DNA of 63,324 bases. It comes from OAS926 sp035503715. GTDB lineage: Bacteria > Pseudomonadota > Alphaproteobacteria > Rhizobiales > Rhizobiaceae. The notes below the pieces were generated by a model. It was not told the origin of the DNA, did not search any database, and saw only the letters and a program-made list of their open reading frames with translations. Positions 17,125 to 25,992 of the stretch are shown here, piece by piece (within the stretch, counting starts at the first letter, position 1; every line of letters begins with the position of its first letter). The translations under genes were made by a program, and so were the position numbers. The stretch spans positions 1 to 63,324 of the forward strand of contig DATJTE010000178.1 of the NCBI GenBank assembly GCA_035503715.1, given 5' to 3'.

Positions 17125-20100
17125 TCAGTGGAAGTTTCTTCCCTTTGGCATGACGCTGCTGGTGTCGTGAGACAGTTCTTCCGCGTTGGAGTGAAGGCTC
17201 AGCAGTGCCGGAGGCGGTAAAGTTTTGTCCCGCTGCCGCCGTCGTGGATCATCACCTGGACGTTTGACTTCGTCGGCGCGCGCAACGGTTTCGATTGACA
17301 CCGCCTTTTCCGAAAGCTCGGCAAGCCACGGCGTCAGATCCTCCATCGCATCCGCCGAGATATGGATGACGCCGGATTCTGCCTGCAGCCTGCCGCTCAC
17401 CTTGATGAAGCGCGACCCCATGACGATCGGGCGAAAGCGCTCGAATTTTCGCGCCCAGATGATGATGTTGGCAATGCCCTTTTCATCCTCCAAAGTGAGG
17501 AAGATGGCATTGCCCTTGCCGGGACGCTGGCGAACAAGAACAAGTCCCGCCACAGTGACGCGTGCGCCGTCTCGGACCGACGGCAGTTCCCAGTTCGGGG
17601 TGACTCCGATGCGCTTCAGCCTCTCGCGCACGAAACTCACCGGGTGCGCTTTCAGTGAGAGACCAAGCGCCCGGTAATCATGGATGACATGCTCGCCGAG
17701 CGGCATCAGCGGCAGGCGAGTTTCCGGCTCGTTGTCGCGCAGGCGCAGATCTGGGCGATCGAAGAGCGGCAGTTTCTCGGCGGCGCTCTTGCCATCGAGC
17801 CCACGCACCGCCCAGAGCGCGGCGCGGCGGTCGAGCCCGATCGAGCGGAACGCATCGGCTTCGGCGAGCTTTTCCATTTCGCCTATGTCGAGACCGGAAC
17901 GCAGCCAGGCATCGCGGACAGAATCATAACCATCGCCGCGTTCAGCAATCAGTCTCTCGACACCGTCTTCCGACAGACCCCTGACCTGCCGAAGCCCGAG
18001 TCGAACCGCATGCGTGGTCTTGATCACGTCGCGCATCTCGGAATGACGCGCGGCAATCTTGCTGCGGTTGAACTCGGAGGGCTCAAGCGTCGAATCCCAG
18101 ATCGAGAGATTCACGTCCACCGGCCTGATCTCGACGCCATGATCCGCCGCGTCACGGATAAGCTGCGCCGGCGCGTAGAAGCCCATCGGCTGCGAATTCA
18201 GAATCGCGGCGCAGAAGACATCCGGGTAAAACGTCTTGAACCAGCACGAGGCATAGACGAGCAGCGAGAATGCTGCGGCATGACTCTCGGGGAAACCATA
18301 TTCGCCAAACCCTTCGATCTGCGCGAAGCAGCGTTCAGCGAATTCGCGCGGGTATCCCTTCTGGGTCATTCCATCGATCATTCGGTCTTTGTAATTACCG
18401 ATCGTCCCGTTTCGCCTGAACGTCGCCATGGCGCGGCGCAGCTGGTCGGCTTCGCCAGGTGAAAAACCGCCTGCGACGATCGCGATCCTCATTGCCTGCT
18501 CTTGAAATAAAGGTACACCGAGCGTCTTGGAGAGAATGGTCTCAAGCTCCGGCATGACGTAATCCGGCCTTTCCTTCTCTTGCCGGCGAAGGAGATAGGG
18601 ATGAACCATGTTGCCTTGGATGGGCCCGGGGCGGACGATCGCCACTTCAATGACGAGGTCGTAAAACTTGCGCGGCCGCAATCTTGGCAGCATCGACATC
18701 TGTGCCCGCGATTCGATCTGGAAGACGCCGAGCGTGTCTGCCCTGCAGATCATGTCGTAGACACGTGAATCTTCATCCTGCAACGTAGCGAGCGTAAAGG
18801 GTCGACCATGTTCATCGCATGCATTGTAGTGAGCTTCGAGCAGATCGAAGGCGCGCCGCAGGCACGACAGCATGCCAAGCGCCAGCACATCGATTTTCAG
18901 CAGACCGACGGCATCAAGATCGTCCTTGTCCCACTCGACCATCTTTCGCTCGGGCATCGCCGTCTTCATGATCGGAACGATCTCGTCCAGTCGATCGCGT
19001 GTGATGACGAAGCCGCCCGTGTGCTGGGAGAGATGACGGGGAAACCCCATGATCTCGTTGGCGCGCTCCATGACCAGCTTCGTCATGTGATCGTCTTCGG
19101 CAAGGCCGCCGGCTTTTGCTTCGCGTTCGCCAAGCTCGGATGACGACCAGCCCCAGATGGAGCTGGAGAGCGCGGACCGGACGTCGTCCGAGAGACCCAT
19201 GGCCTTGGCGACTTCGCGCATCGCTGAGCGGCCGCGATAAGTGACGACGGATGCGGCGAGTGCGGTGTGCTTCTCCTTGTAGGTCTCGTAGATGTATTCG
19301 ATGACCTCGTCGCGCCGCTCGTGTTCGAAATCGACATCGATGTCGGGTGGTTCCTTGCGTTCCCTCGAGATGAATCGCTCGAACAGCGTGTCGACGATGT
19401 CGGGGCCAACATCGGTGATGCCGATGCAGTAGCAGATCAGGGAATTGGCGGCCGAACCTCGCCCCTGGCAAAGGATGTCTTTCGAGCGAGCAAACTGCAT
19501 GATGTTATAGACGGTGAGAAAGTATCGCGCGTAGCCAAGCTCGTGAATGGTTTCGATCTCGTGGCGGATCGTCTTTTCAGTCTTTGCAGAAAGACCGTCC
19601 GGGAAACGCTGAGTCGCACCGAGCCAGGTGAGCCGTTCGAGTTCCTCCTGCGGCGGGAGGCCAGACTCCGTCGGCTCGTCCGGATAATTGTACTCAAGTT
19701 CGCGCAATGAAAAATTGAGGCTCTCCTTGAAACGGATCGTCTCGGCCAAAGCCGCCGGATGTCTCTTGAAGAGGCGTGCCATTTCCGTCAGCGGTTTCAG
19801 GTGACGTTCGGCATTTGCCGTAAGCTCGTAACCGACATTCGCGACCGGGGTATTGAGACGGATCGCCGTCAGCACATCATGGAGCTGGCGGCGTTCAGAC
19901 GAATGATAAAGTACGTCGTTGATCGCCATCAGCGGTACACCGGCGACGGCAGCCATACTCGCGGCCTGCTCAATACGAAAACGGTCATTGCTTGTGTAGT
20001 CGGGGGAAACTGCAAGCCACACCGATGCACCGAAACGTTCCTTCAAGGTGCGCAGAAAATCGAGTTCGCGCGAAACGTCTCCCGTCAGTCTCGGGATCAA

Positions 20101-20481
20101 CGCAAGCGAGATGCGATCTCCCCACTCAAGAAGATCACTCCGATAGACGAGAGACGCTCCTTTTTCGCTTTCATCGCGAATGTTGGCTTGCGTGAGAAGG
20201 CGGCAAAGATGACCCCAGCCTTGACGGTCTTGCGGGTAGGCAAGCACATCAGGTGTGCCGTCGGCGAAAACCAGCCGACAGCCCGGATGATAGACGATCT
20301 TGCCGACCTTTGCCTGAGAGTAGGCGCGGACGACGCCTGCGACCGTATTGCGATCGGCAAGACCGATCGCTGAAAAGCCGAGCCGTTCGGCGGTGACGAC
20401 CAGTTCCTCCGGCCGCGACGCGCCGCGCAGGAATGAAAAGTTCGACTGAACGGCGAATTCCGCATAGGCCGGCCCGCTCAT
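17125..20481 (-). CDS. dnaE2: Error-prone DNA polymerase DnaE2 (ImuC)
   Basis: A 1118-residue C-family polymerase, the catalytic part of the ImuA-ImuB-DnaE2 SOS mutasome that copies damaged templates. The order is an N-terminal PHP domain (FAVQSNFSFLRGASRPEELV), the palm with the acidic motif PPDIDVDFEHERRDEV, GRGSAANSLICYC, the thumb/fingers, and a C-terminal OB domain (VTVAGLVLVRQRPGKGNAIFLTLEDE). It lacks the long clamp-binding tail of replicative DnaE. The ATG overlaps the imuB stop by 4 bp, which decides the start against an in-frame ATG at 20505. Expression is expected from the LexA box ahead of imuA. Confidence 0.96.
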   Translation of the reverse strand: MSGPAYAEFAVQSNFSFLRGASRPEELVVTAERLGFSAIGLADRNTVAGVVRAYSQAKVGKIVYHPGCRLVFADGTPDVLAYPQDRQGWGHLCRLLTQANIRDESEKGASLVYRSDLLEWGDRISLALIPRLTGDVSRELDFLRTLKERFGASVWLAVSPDYTSNDRFRIEQAASMAAVAGVPLMAINDVLYHSSERRQLHDVLTAIRLNTPVANVGYELTANAERHLKPLTEMARLFKRHPAALAETIRFKESLNFSLRELEYNYPDEPTESGLPPQEELERLTWLGATQRFPDGLSAKTEKTIRHEIETIHELGYARYFLTVYNIMQFARSKDILCQGRGSAANSLICYCIGITDVGPDIVDTLFERFISRERKEPPDIDVDFEHERRDEVIEYIYETYKEKHTALAASVVTYRGRSAMREVAKAMGLSDDVRSALSSSIWGWSSSELGEREAKAGGLAEDDHMTKLVMERANEIMGFPRHLSQHTGGFVITRDRLDEIVPIMKTAMPERKMVEWDKDDLDAVGLLKIDVLALGMLSCLRRAFDLLEAHYNACDEHGRPFTLATLQDEDSRVYDMICRADTLGVFQIESRAQMSMLPRLRPRKFYDLVIEVAIVRPGPIQGNMVHPYLLRRQEKERPDYVMPELETILSKTLGVPLFQEQAMRIAIVAGGFSPGEADQLRRAMATFRRNGTIGNYKDRMIDGMTQKGYPREFAERCFAQIEGFGEYGFPESHAAAFSLLVYASCWFKTFYPDVFCAAILNSQPMGFYAPAQLIRDAADHGVEIRPVDVNLSIWDSTLEPSEFNRSKIAARHSEMRDVIKTTHAVRLGLRQVRGLSEDGVERLIAERGDGYDSVRDAWLRSGLDIGEMEKLAEADAFRSIGLDRRAALWAVRGLDGKSAAEKLPLFDRPDLRLRDNEPETRLPLMPLGEHVIHDYRALGLSLKAHPVSFVRERLKRIGVTPNWELPSVRDGARVTVAGLVLVRQRPGKGNAIFLTLEDEKGIANIIIWARKFERFRPIVMGSRFIKVSGRLQAESGVIHISADAMEDLTPWLAELSEKAVSIETVARADEVKRPGDDPRRRQRDKTLPPPALLSLHSNAEELSHDTSSVMPKGRNFH

Positions 20482-22067
20482 GGAAAAAGTCCCTGCACGA
20501 ACCATTTCGGCATGTTCTTCGGGTCGCCATAAAAACCCTCACGGAAGAGCCAGTAGCGGCGACCCTCCTCATCCTCGACACGGTAGTAATCGCGCGTAGC
20601 CGAGGTCTCTGTCTTGCGCCACCATTCGGGCGCGATGCGCTCGGGACCTTCCGCGCCGACGACACGATAGGCGGAACGTCGCCAGCGAAAACTGGCCGGC
20701 GGTCCCTCTGGAATCTCCGCAGTGACTTCGACAGGTTCGGGCTCGCGGAAAAGCCGGAGCGGACGTTCGGGAGGATAATACGTGACAGAAGGCTCGTCTG
20801 ACTTTATCGCGCGCACCGTTTTCCGGACGCTCACGTCGGTGAAAGGGTCAAGCCTCACAGCCCGTTCGGGTATATGGCTTTCAACCATGAAAGGTCGAAG
20901 GATCACATGGTCGCCGAGCCTGGCGCGAACGCGATCAGCGAAGAGCGCGATGTTCTCTTCGGCATCGAGCTCGACACCAGCCAGATCGCTTTGCGTCTCG
21001 TCAAAGATAGCCGTTGCGAGAACGGAAAGCCGAACGAGGTCAAAGCCATACCCAGCGTCGATATCGCCCGCGAGCGTTGCAAGCCTTTCGTGGAACAGAC
21101 GCGCGATGAAAGCCGGCTCCCGCATTGGCCGCGACGTGCCCACCGCGATGCGGCTCACCGCACCATCGACCCTGAAGAGAGAGAGTTGCAACCGGCGTGC
21201 GCCTTCGCCACGCCGTTCGAGATCTCTCTTCAGGTTGCCAGCCAGGGACCAGAGGATGCGCTCGACATCCTCGATCAGGGAAATGGGTTCCGCGAAATGG
21301 CGCTCGACGGAAAGCGCTGCGACCGGCAGTCGAGGCGAGATGGCCTCATCAATGGTGCCGAGCGCTTGATCGAGTCGGATCAGAAGTCTGGCGCCGAAAC
21401 GGCGGGCGAGCGGAGCGCGAGGTGTCTGGATAATTGCACCGACGGTTCGCAAGCCGACGCTTTCGAGCTTGATACGCACATCCTCGTCGAGACGAAGAGC
21501 TGCCAGTGGCAAGGGCGCAAGTACTTCCTTTTCCCCGTTCAGCTCGATTGGCGGCAAGCGATATCGCGCTGCTGCCCATGCCGCGCCGGGCGTGCCGGCA
21601 AGCCCGGTACGGGTGTCAAAACCCTGCCCGCTGAGGCGGCTGACAAGATCGTAGAGCATCATTTCCTCGCCGCCGAAGAGATGTGCGCATCCAGTGATGT
21701 CGAGGAAAAGACCGTCCGATCCTTCGATCGCGACCAGTGGCGTGTAACGGTCACACCAGTCAGCTATGCTTTCGAGCAGTTTGCGCTCGGCCTCAGGATC
21801 GGATTCGACCACATCCACCGATGGATGCATAGCGCGCGCGTCGGCCAGACCCATGCCGCGCTTCAGGTGTAGCACCTCAGCCTGCTCGTCGAGAGCCGAA
21901 ATCCTCTGCGTATTGTTCTCGTGATGACTGATGACCAACGGCGGCTTGTCCGACCGCTTCGAACGCCACGACCGTCCGAAGCGCTGTCGCCAAATCCGCT
22001 CCGTTCCGAGGTAGGGAAACCAGACGGCGAGAATGCGCCGGCTTTCTTTCCTGAAAAGCGAGGTCAT
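20478..22067 (-). CDS. imuB: ImuB, inactive Y-family polymerase-like mutasome hub
   Basis: About 529 residues from the ATG at 22065-22067. The N-terminal RRILAVWFPYLGTERIWR and the GMGLADARAMHPSVDVVESDP block match ImuB. The catalytic carboxylates of true Y-family polymerases are not evident, in line with ImuB acting as a scaffold linking DnaE2 to the beta clamp and ImuA. A clamp-binding-like QLSLF occurs at residues 294-298, although a similar hydrophobic stretch is part of the fold, so this is tentative. The frame is open another 58 codons upstream inside imuA. Its 5' end overlaps imuA by about 190 bp and its 3' end overlaps dnaE2 by 4 bp. Confidence 0.93.
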   Translation of the reverse strand: MTSLFRKESRRILAVWFPYLGTERIWRQRFGRSWRSKRSDKPPLVISHHENNTQRISALDEQAEVLHLKRGMGLADARAMHPSVDVVESDPEAERKLLESIADWCDRYTPLVAIEGSDGLFLDITGCAHLFGGEEMMLYDLVSRLSGQGFDTRTGLAGTPGAAWAAARYRLPPIELNGEKEVLAPLPLAALRLDEDVRIKLESVGLRTVGAIIQTPRAPLARRFGARLLIRLDQALGTIDEAISPRLPVAALSVERHFAEPISLIEDVERILWSLAGNLKRDLERRGEGARRLQLSLFRVDGAVSRIAVGTSRPMREPAFIARLFHERLATLAGDIDAGYGFDLVRLSVLATAIFDETQSDLAGVELDAEENIALFADRVRARLGDHVILRPFMVESHIPERAVRLDPFTDVSVRKTVRAIKSDEPSVTYYPPERPLRLFREPEPVEVTAEIPEGPPASFRWRRSAYRVVGAEGPERIAPEWWRKTETSATRDYYRVEDEEGRRYWLFREGFYGDPKNMPKWFVQGLFP

Positions 22068-22851
22068 GGCTGTTCCACTCCAACACAAACTGGCCGGGGA
22101 GAGCACGGCGGCTCTTGCTGATCGAGACGGTGAAAGCCGGATTGCCGACTGTGCCTTCCACCGGTCCGGCAATGGTCTCCCGGTGGGGGGCGGGAGCAGG
22201 CGAGACGACAAGCCGGACGGGAGCAGCGGTTGGCTCGGCAAGGGCAGACTGGCGAACCAGAAAGACCGGTCGGCCAGCGAGTTCGGCGCGACGATGGAGG
22301 CGGCGAGTCGCCGTCAGATCGAGTTTTTCGGGATTGCCGCGCAATTCCAGAAGAACAGCGGAAAGTCCGGTGAGGCGCGCCGCCTCCTCGGCGATCCAGA
22401 GGGCGTCGACGAGTTTGGACGCTTCGGCAAAGAGCAAATTTTCCGGCTTGAGCCCGAACGCTTGCGCCAGTCCCTTCGCATAAGGCAGGCCCGCTTCGTG
22501 AAAAATCTCGGCCGTACCAATCCAGAGCAAGGGCCTTTGCTCCGTTGCGGCTTGCAGAAGCCGTGCCATGAGCCCCACCACAAATCCGGCAGAGAGGCCG
22601 GAATCACGGGTTTCAGCCGCATGGATTTCTGTCAGCGCAGCTTTTGGGAGACCGCCACCAAGGTTCTCGTCGAGAATCTCGGCGCCGGATGCGAAAAGAT
22701 CGGCTTCGCGGAAAGCCGCGGCGCCGCGGCGGACCACGGTCGCATCGGCGAGCGAAGGCGCGGTGAACTCATCGGCAAGCCGCCCCTCAATCTTCGCAAT
22801 CTGGCGGCGCAGGGCAGAAATAGTCTCCCGCGCCACGGCGTTGTTCGCCAT
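21877..22851 (-). CDS. imuA: ImuA, RecA/SulA-like mutasome protein
   Basis: A 324-residue RecA-fold protein of the SOS mutagenesis cassette. It starts MANNAVARETISALRRQIAKIEGR and contains GAEILDENLGGGLPKAALTEIHA, the usual replacement of a Walker A region, and LLWIGTAEIFHEAGLPY. ImuA interacts with ImuB and is needed for damage tolerance. The frame continues 191 bp into the 5' part of imuB; the last residues after RRLVSLPRNGADLA look less family-like, so either an unusually long overlap exists or part of the tail is lineage-specific. A LexA box lies 25 bp upstream of its start. Confidence 0.92.
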   Translation of the reverse strand: MANNAVARETISALRRQIAKIEGRLADEFTAPSLADATVVRRGAAAFREADLFASGAEILDENLGGGLPKAALTEIHAAETRDSGLSAGFVVGLMARLLQAATEQRPLLWIGTAEIFHEAGLPYAKGLAQAFGLKPENLLFAEASKLVDALWIAEEAARLTGLSAVLLELRGNPEKLDLTATRRLHRRAELAGRPVFLVRQSALAEPTAAPVRLVVSPAPAPHRETIAGPVEGTVGNPAFTVSISKSRRALPGQFVLEWNSHDLAFQERKPAHSRRLVSLPRNGADLATALRTVVAFEAVGQAAVGHQSSREQYAEDFGSRRAG

Positions 22852-22875
22852 GGCGGCACACTTTCCGGCATGTTT

Positions 22876-22890
22876 GTTCCTGTTATGTTC
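22876..22890. promoter_or_regulatory. LexA (SOS) box of the alphaproteobacterial type
   Basis: GTTC at 22876-22879, seven bases, then GTTC at 22887-22890: an exact GTTC-N7-GTTC direct repeat, the operator recognised by LexA in alphaproteobacteria. It sits 25 bp upstream of imuA, where it can overlap the promoter, and predicts SOS control of imuA-imuB-dnaE2. Confidence 0.88.
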
Positions 22891-22930
22891 CTATAGATTC
22901 CGGAGGTCGGCCCAAGAGTCAAGAGGCGCT

Positions 22931-23914
22931 CTAATCAATCGTGACAGAGAGCATCTTCTCCAGGATCGCCGCACCGTCGCGGACCAAGGATAGCTTGATT
23001 TCATAGCTCCCTGGCATTGGCGCGCCGCGCTTGCCGGCAAAGCCTGAGTAGTCGGCCTTTGCCCTGTCGACGGGATCGCTGACGTGTTCGACGACAACAC
23101 TGCCATCCGGCGCGGTCAGACGGAACCCGATTCGGTCGCCGGCGCGCATATTGGTGAACCAGGCCCAGGCGATTGTCGCCTGCGAGGATGAGGTCGCGGT
23201 GGGCGGTGGGCCTTCCACCGTCAGGGCACTGTGGTCGATGACATTGCCGGCAAGGCCGGCAGCAAGAAGGCCCGTTTCGCCATGGCCGAGCGCTTTCGTG
23301 ACCTCGCCTGAAAAAAGAGGCGCTGCGGATGCGGCGTCGGCGAGACAGCCGGCGGATAGACTGCGGCCGGTCATAGGATCGATCTTCTCGCCATTCTTGC
23401 GGACCGAGAGATGCATGTGCGGAAACTCGACCAGGCCGGATGCGCCTATTTCACCAAGCTTGTCGCCACGCTTTACTTCATCGCCCTGCTTCACCGCGAT
23501 GCTGCCCAACCGCATATGGCAGTACTGGGTCTCGTAGCCGTCGGGATGCTGCAGCAGCACACCGTTGCCGCACTCCTTGCCGGCAACGGTTTCGCGGTCG
23601 GCCGGGGACACAAGCAGCCTGTCCGGCATCTCGTCGCGGCTGCCGGCGACAACGCCGTCGGCGGCGGCAATGACCGGCACGCCGCGTTCCATGTCTCTCA
23701 TCGAGCGGACACGGATATCGATGCCATCATGGCCGTCATATGCGGCAGTGCCGCAAAAAGGATCGGCGGCGGCCGGACCGCTGTCCATGTCGGCGAATTG
23801 CTGGACGAAACAGTCTTCGCCGATCGTGCAGGCCACCGGCAGGCCCAGTTCGATGGCGCGCGCCGGAATGAGGCCGGCAAGCAGCAGGATGGCGGCGAGG
23901 GGCAGCTTGTGCAT
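22931..23914 (-). CDS. M23-family (LytM-like) metallopeptidase, exported
   Basis: A 327-residue protein from the ATG at 23914 (MHKLPLAAILLLAGLIPARA is a clear signal peptide). The zinc-site motifs of the LytM domain are present: HDGIDIRV (H-x-x-x-D) after FCGTAAYDG and FPHMHLSVR (H-x-H) after GEIGASGLVE. The C-terminal 110 residues form a beta-rich domain of unknown role. M23 enzymes cut peptidoglycan cross-links or activate amidases in the periplasm. A large Cys content around the catalytic domain (VACTIGEDCF, ECGNG, YCHM) suggests disulfides. Divergent from leuB; an in-frame ATG at 23947 exists but would spoil the signal peptide. Confidence 0.88.
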   Translation of the reverse strand: MHKLPLAAILLLAGLIPARAIELGLPVACTIGEDCFVQQFADMDSGPAAADPFCGTAAYDGHDGIDIRVRSMRDMERGVPVIAAADGVVAGSRDEMPDRLLVSPADRETVAGKECGNGVLLQHPDGYETQYCHMRLGSIAVKQGDEVKRGDKLGEIGASGLVEFPHMHLSVRKNGEKIDPMTGRSLSAGCLADAASAAPLFSGEVTKALGHGETGLLAAGLAGNVIDHSALTVEGPPPTATSSSQATIAWAWFTNMRAGDRIGFRLTAPDGSVVVEHVSDPVDRAKADYSGFAGKRGAPMPGSYEIKLSLVRDGAAILEKMLSVTID

Positions 23915-24025
23915 GGCGGAATCTTTGCGCCACGAGCATGTCGACATCGCGGCAGGGGCGCAATCCGCCTTGCGCCGCGGCCATAGCGAGTCTAGTCAGG
24001 CGCGACTTTTGAGAGAGGTTTTTCC

Positions 24026-25129
24026 ATGGCATCCCGCAAGCTTTTGCTCCTTCCCGGCGACGGTATCGGTCCCGAGACGATGGCCGAGGTGAAAAAACTG
24101 ATCGCGGCGATGAACGAAAAGCTCGGCTCCGGCTTCGAAACCGAGGAAGGGCTGGTCGGCGGCTCTGCCTATGACGCTCATGGCAAGGCCATTTCCGAAG
24201 CCGATATGACGAAGGCCCTCGCAGCGGATGCCGTGCTGTTCGGCGCTGTCGGCGGACCGAAATGGGACAAGGTGCCTTACGAGGTGAGGCCCGAGGCCGG
24301 ATTGCTCCGGCTGCGCAAGGATATGGAGCTGTTCGCCAACCTTCGCCCAGCGATCTGCTATCCGGCACTGGCCGATTCCTCATCGCTGAAAAAGGACGTC
24401 GTCGAGGGCCTCGACATTCTGATCGTGCGCGAACTCACCGGCGGCGTCTATTTCGGCGAACCGAAGGAGATCATCGACCTCGGCAACGGGCAGAAGCGAG
24501 GCATCGATACGCAGGTCTACGACACATTCGAGATCGAGCGCATCTCCGGCGTCGCTTTCGAGCTGGCGCGGACACGTCAGAACAAAGTGTGCTCGATGGA
24601 AAAGCGCAATGTGATGAAGTCGGGCGTGCTGTGGAACGAAGTGGTCACCGCCACGCACAAAGCGAAGTACTCCGACGTCGAGCTCAGCCACATGCTGGCG
24701 GACGCTGGAGGTATGCAGCTCGTGCGCTGGCCAAAACAGTTCGATGTGATCGTGACCGACAATCTGTTCGGCGACATGCTGTCGGACATCGCTGCGATGC
24801 TGACGGGCTCGATCGGCATGCTGCCGTCCGCGTCGCTCGGCGCGCCGGATCCGAAGACGGGCAAGCGCAAGGCGCTTTACGAGCCGGTGCACGGCTCCGC
24901 CCCCGACATTGCCGGCACCGGCAAGGCGAACCCGATCGCGATGATTGCGTCATTCGCAATGTGCCTGCGCTATTCCTTCAACATGGTCGCGGAAGCCGAC
25001 AAGCTCGAGGCGGCAGTCGCTGCGGTGCTCGATGACGGTTTGCGCACGAAGGACATACTGTCTGACGGCATGACGGAAGTCGGCACGACCGCGATGGGCG
25101 ATGCGATCGTCAAGAAATTCCTGGCGTAG
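24026..25129 (+). CDS. leuB: 3-isopropylmalate dehydrogenase
   Basis: A 367-residue NAD-dependent enzyme that oxidises and decarboxylates 3-isopropylmalate in leucine synthesis. It starts MASRKLLLLPGDGIGPETM, has LLRLRKDMELFANLRPA with the substrate-binding arginines, ELTGGVYFGEP, VWNEV-like LWNEVVTATHK, the VTDNLFGDMLSDIAAML metal-binding Asp motif, and LYEPVHGSAPDIAGTGKANPIA. Length is normal. It is followed by a ZIP transporter gene after 11 bp, with which it may be cotranscribed. Confidence 0.97.
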   Translation: MASRKLLLLPGDGIGPETMAEVKKLIAAMNEKLGSGFETEEGLVGGSAYDAHGKAISEADMTKALAADAVLFGAVGGPKWDKVPYEVRPEAGLLRLRKDMELFANLRPAICYPALADSSSLKKDVVEGLDILIVRELTGGVYFGEPKEIIDLGNGQKRGIDTQVYDTFEIERISGVAFELARTRQNKVCSMEKRNVMKSGVLWNEVVTATHKAKYSDVELSHMLADAGGMQLVRWPKQFDVIVTDNLFGDMLSDIAAMLTGSIGMLPSASLGAPDPKTGKRKALYEPVHGSAPDIAGTGKANPIAMIASFAMCLRYSFNMVAEADKLEAAVAAVLDDGLRTKDILSDGMTEVGTTAMGDAIVKKFLA

Positions 25130-25140
25130 CATCGAGTCAC

Positions 25141-25989
25141 ATGGCTGACCTGTTCGGACCGGACGTTCTCCTCGCACTGTCGATTACGCTCGGCGCCGGA
25201 CTCGCGACGGTCTTCGGATCGTTTCTCGTCGTCTTCGCGCACCAGACCAAGACGCGGCTGCTCGCTTTCGCGTTGGCTTTTGCGGCGGGGGCGATGGTCT
25301 ATGTCTCGCTGGTCGAGATTTTCCTGAAGGCACAAATCGCGTTCGGCCAGGCTTTGCCCGACAAGCAAGCCTATGCGTGGGCGACGTTCTGGTTCTTCGT
25401 TGGCGTCGTGATTCTTGTGATCATAGACCGGCTGGTGCCGAACCCGCACGCGTCGATGGACAGCACCGTCGGCGAAGCGGCATCGCTGGACAGTGCGCCG
25501 CATAGCGGCCTCACCATGGTCGATCGCGGGCAGGATCAGATGCTGAAGCGCGTCGGCCTGATGGCGGCGCTGGCGATCACCGCGCACAATTTGCCCGAGG
25601 GACTCGCGACGTTCTTCGCGACGCTCGACAATCCTGTCGTCGGCCTCCCACTGGCCCTGGCGATCGCGGTTCACAACATCCCTGAAGGCGTGTCGATCGC
25701 GGTGCCGGTGTTTTACGCGACGGGCTCCAAAGGCAAGGCTGTCGGAGCGGCCTTCCTCTCCGGCCTCGCGGAACCGGTTGGCGCGATCGTCGGCTATCTG
25801 CTGCTCGCGCCGTTCCTGTCCGACGTGGTGTTCGGGGCCGTCTTCGGCGTGATCGCCGGCGCGATGGTGTTCCTCGCGCTCGACGAATTGCTGCCGGCGG
25901 CCCGCGCCTATGCGCGCGGCCACGAGACCGTCTACGGCATGGTGATGGGCATGGCGGCGCTGGCGCTCAGCCTCGTGCTCTTCCGCTGA
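25141..25989 (+). CDS. ZIP-family metal transporter (ZupT-like)
   Basis: A 282-residue membrane protein with about eight hydrophobic segments. The two metal-binding transmembrane helices carry ITAHNLPEGLATF and AVHNIPEGVSIAVPVFYA, and FLSGLAEPVGAIVGYLL follows, the ZupT/GufA-type signature for uptake of zinc and other divalent ions across the inner membrane. A loop of about 40 residues between the third and fourth segments is short for the family and lacks an obvious His-rich stretch. It begins 11 bp after leuB and is convergent with the DUF805 gene, 3 bp apart. Confidence 0.9.
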   Translation: MADLFGPDVLLALSITLGAGLATVFGSFLVVFAHQTKTRLLAFALAFAAGAMVYVSLVEIFLKAQIAFGQALPDKQAYAWATFWFFVGVVILVIIDRLVPNPHASMDSTVGEAASLDSAPHSGLTMVDRGQDQMLKRVGLMAALAITAHNLPEGLATFFATLDNPVVGLPLALAIAVHNIPEGVSIAVPVFYATGSKGKAVGAAFLSGLAEPVGAIVGYLLLAPFLSDVVFGAVFGVIAGAMVFLALDELLPAARAYARGHETVYGMVMGMAALALSLVLFR

Positions 25990-25992
25990 ACT

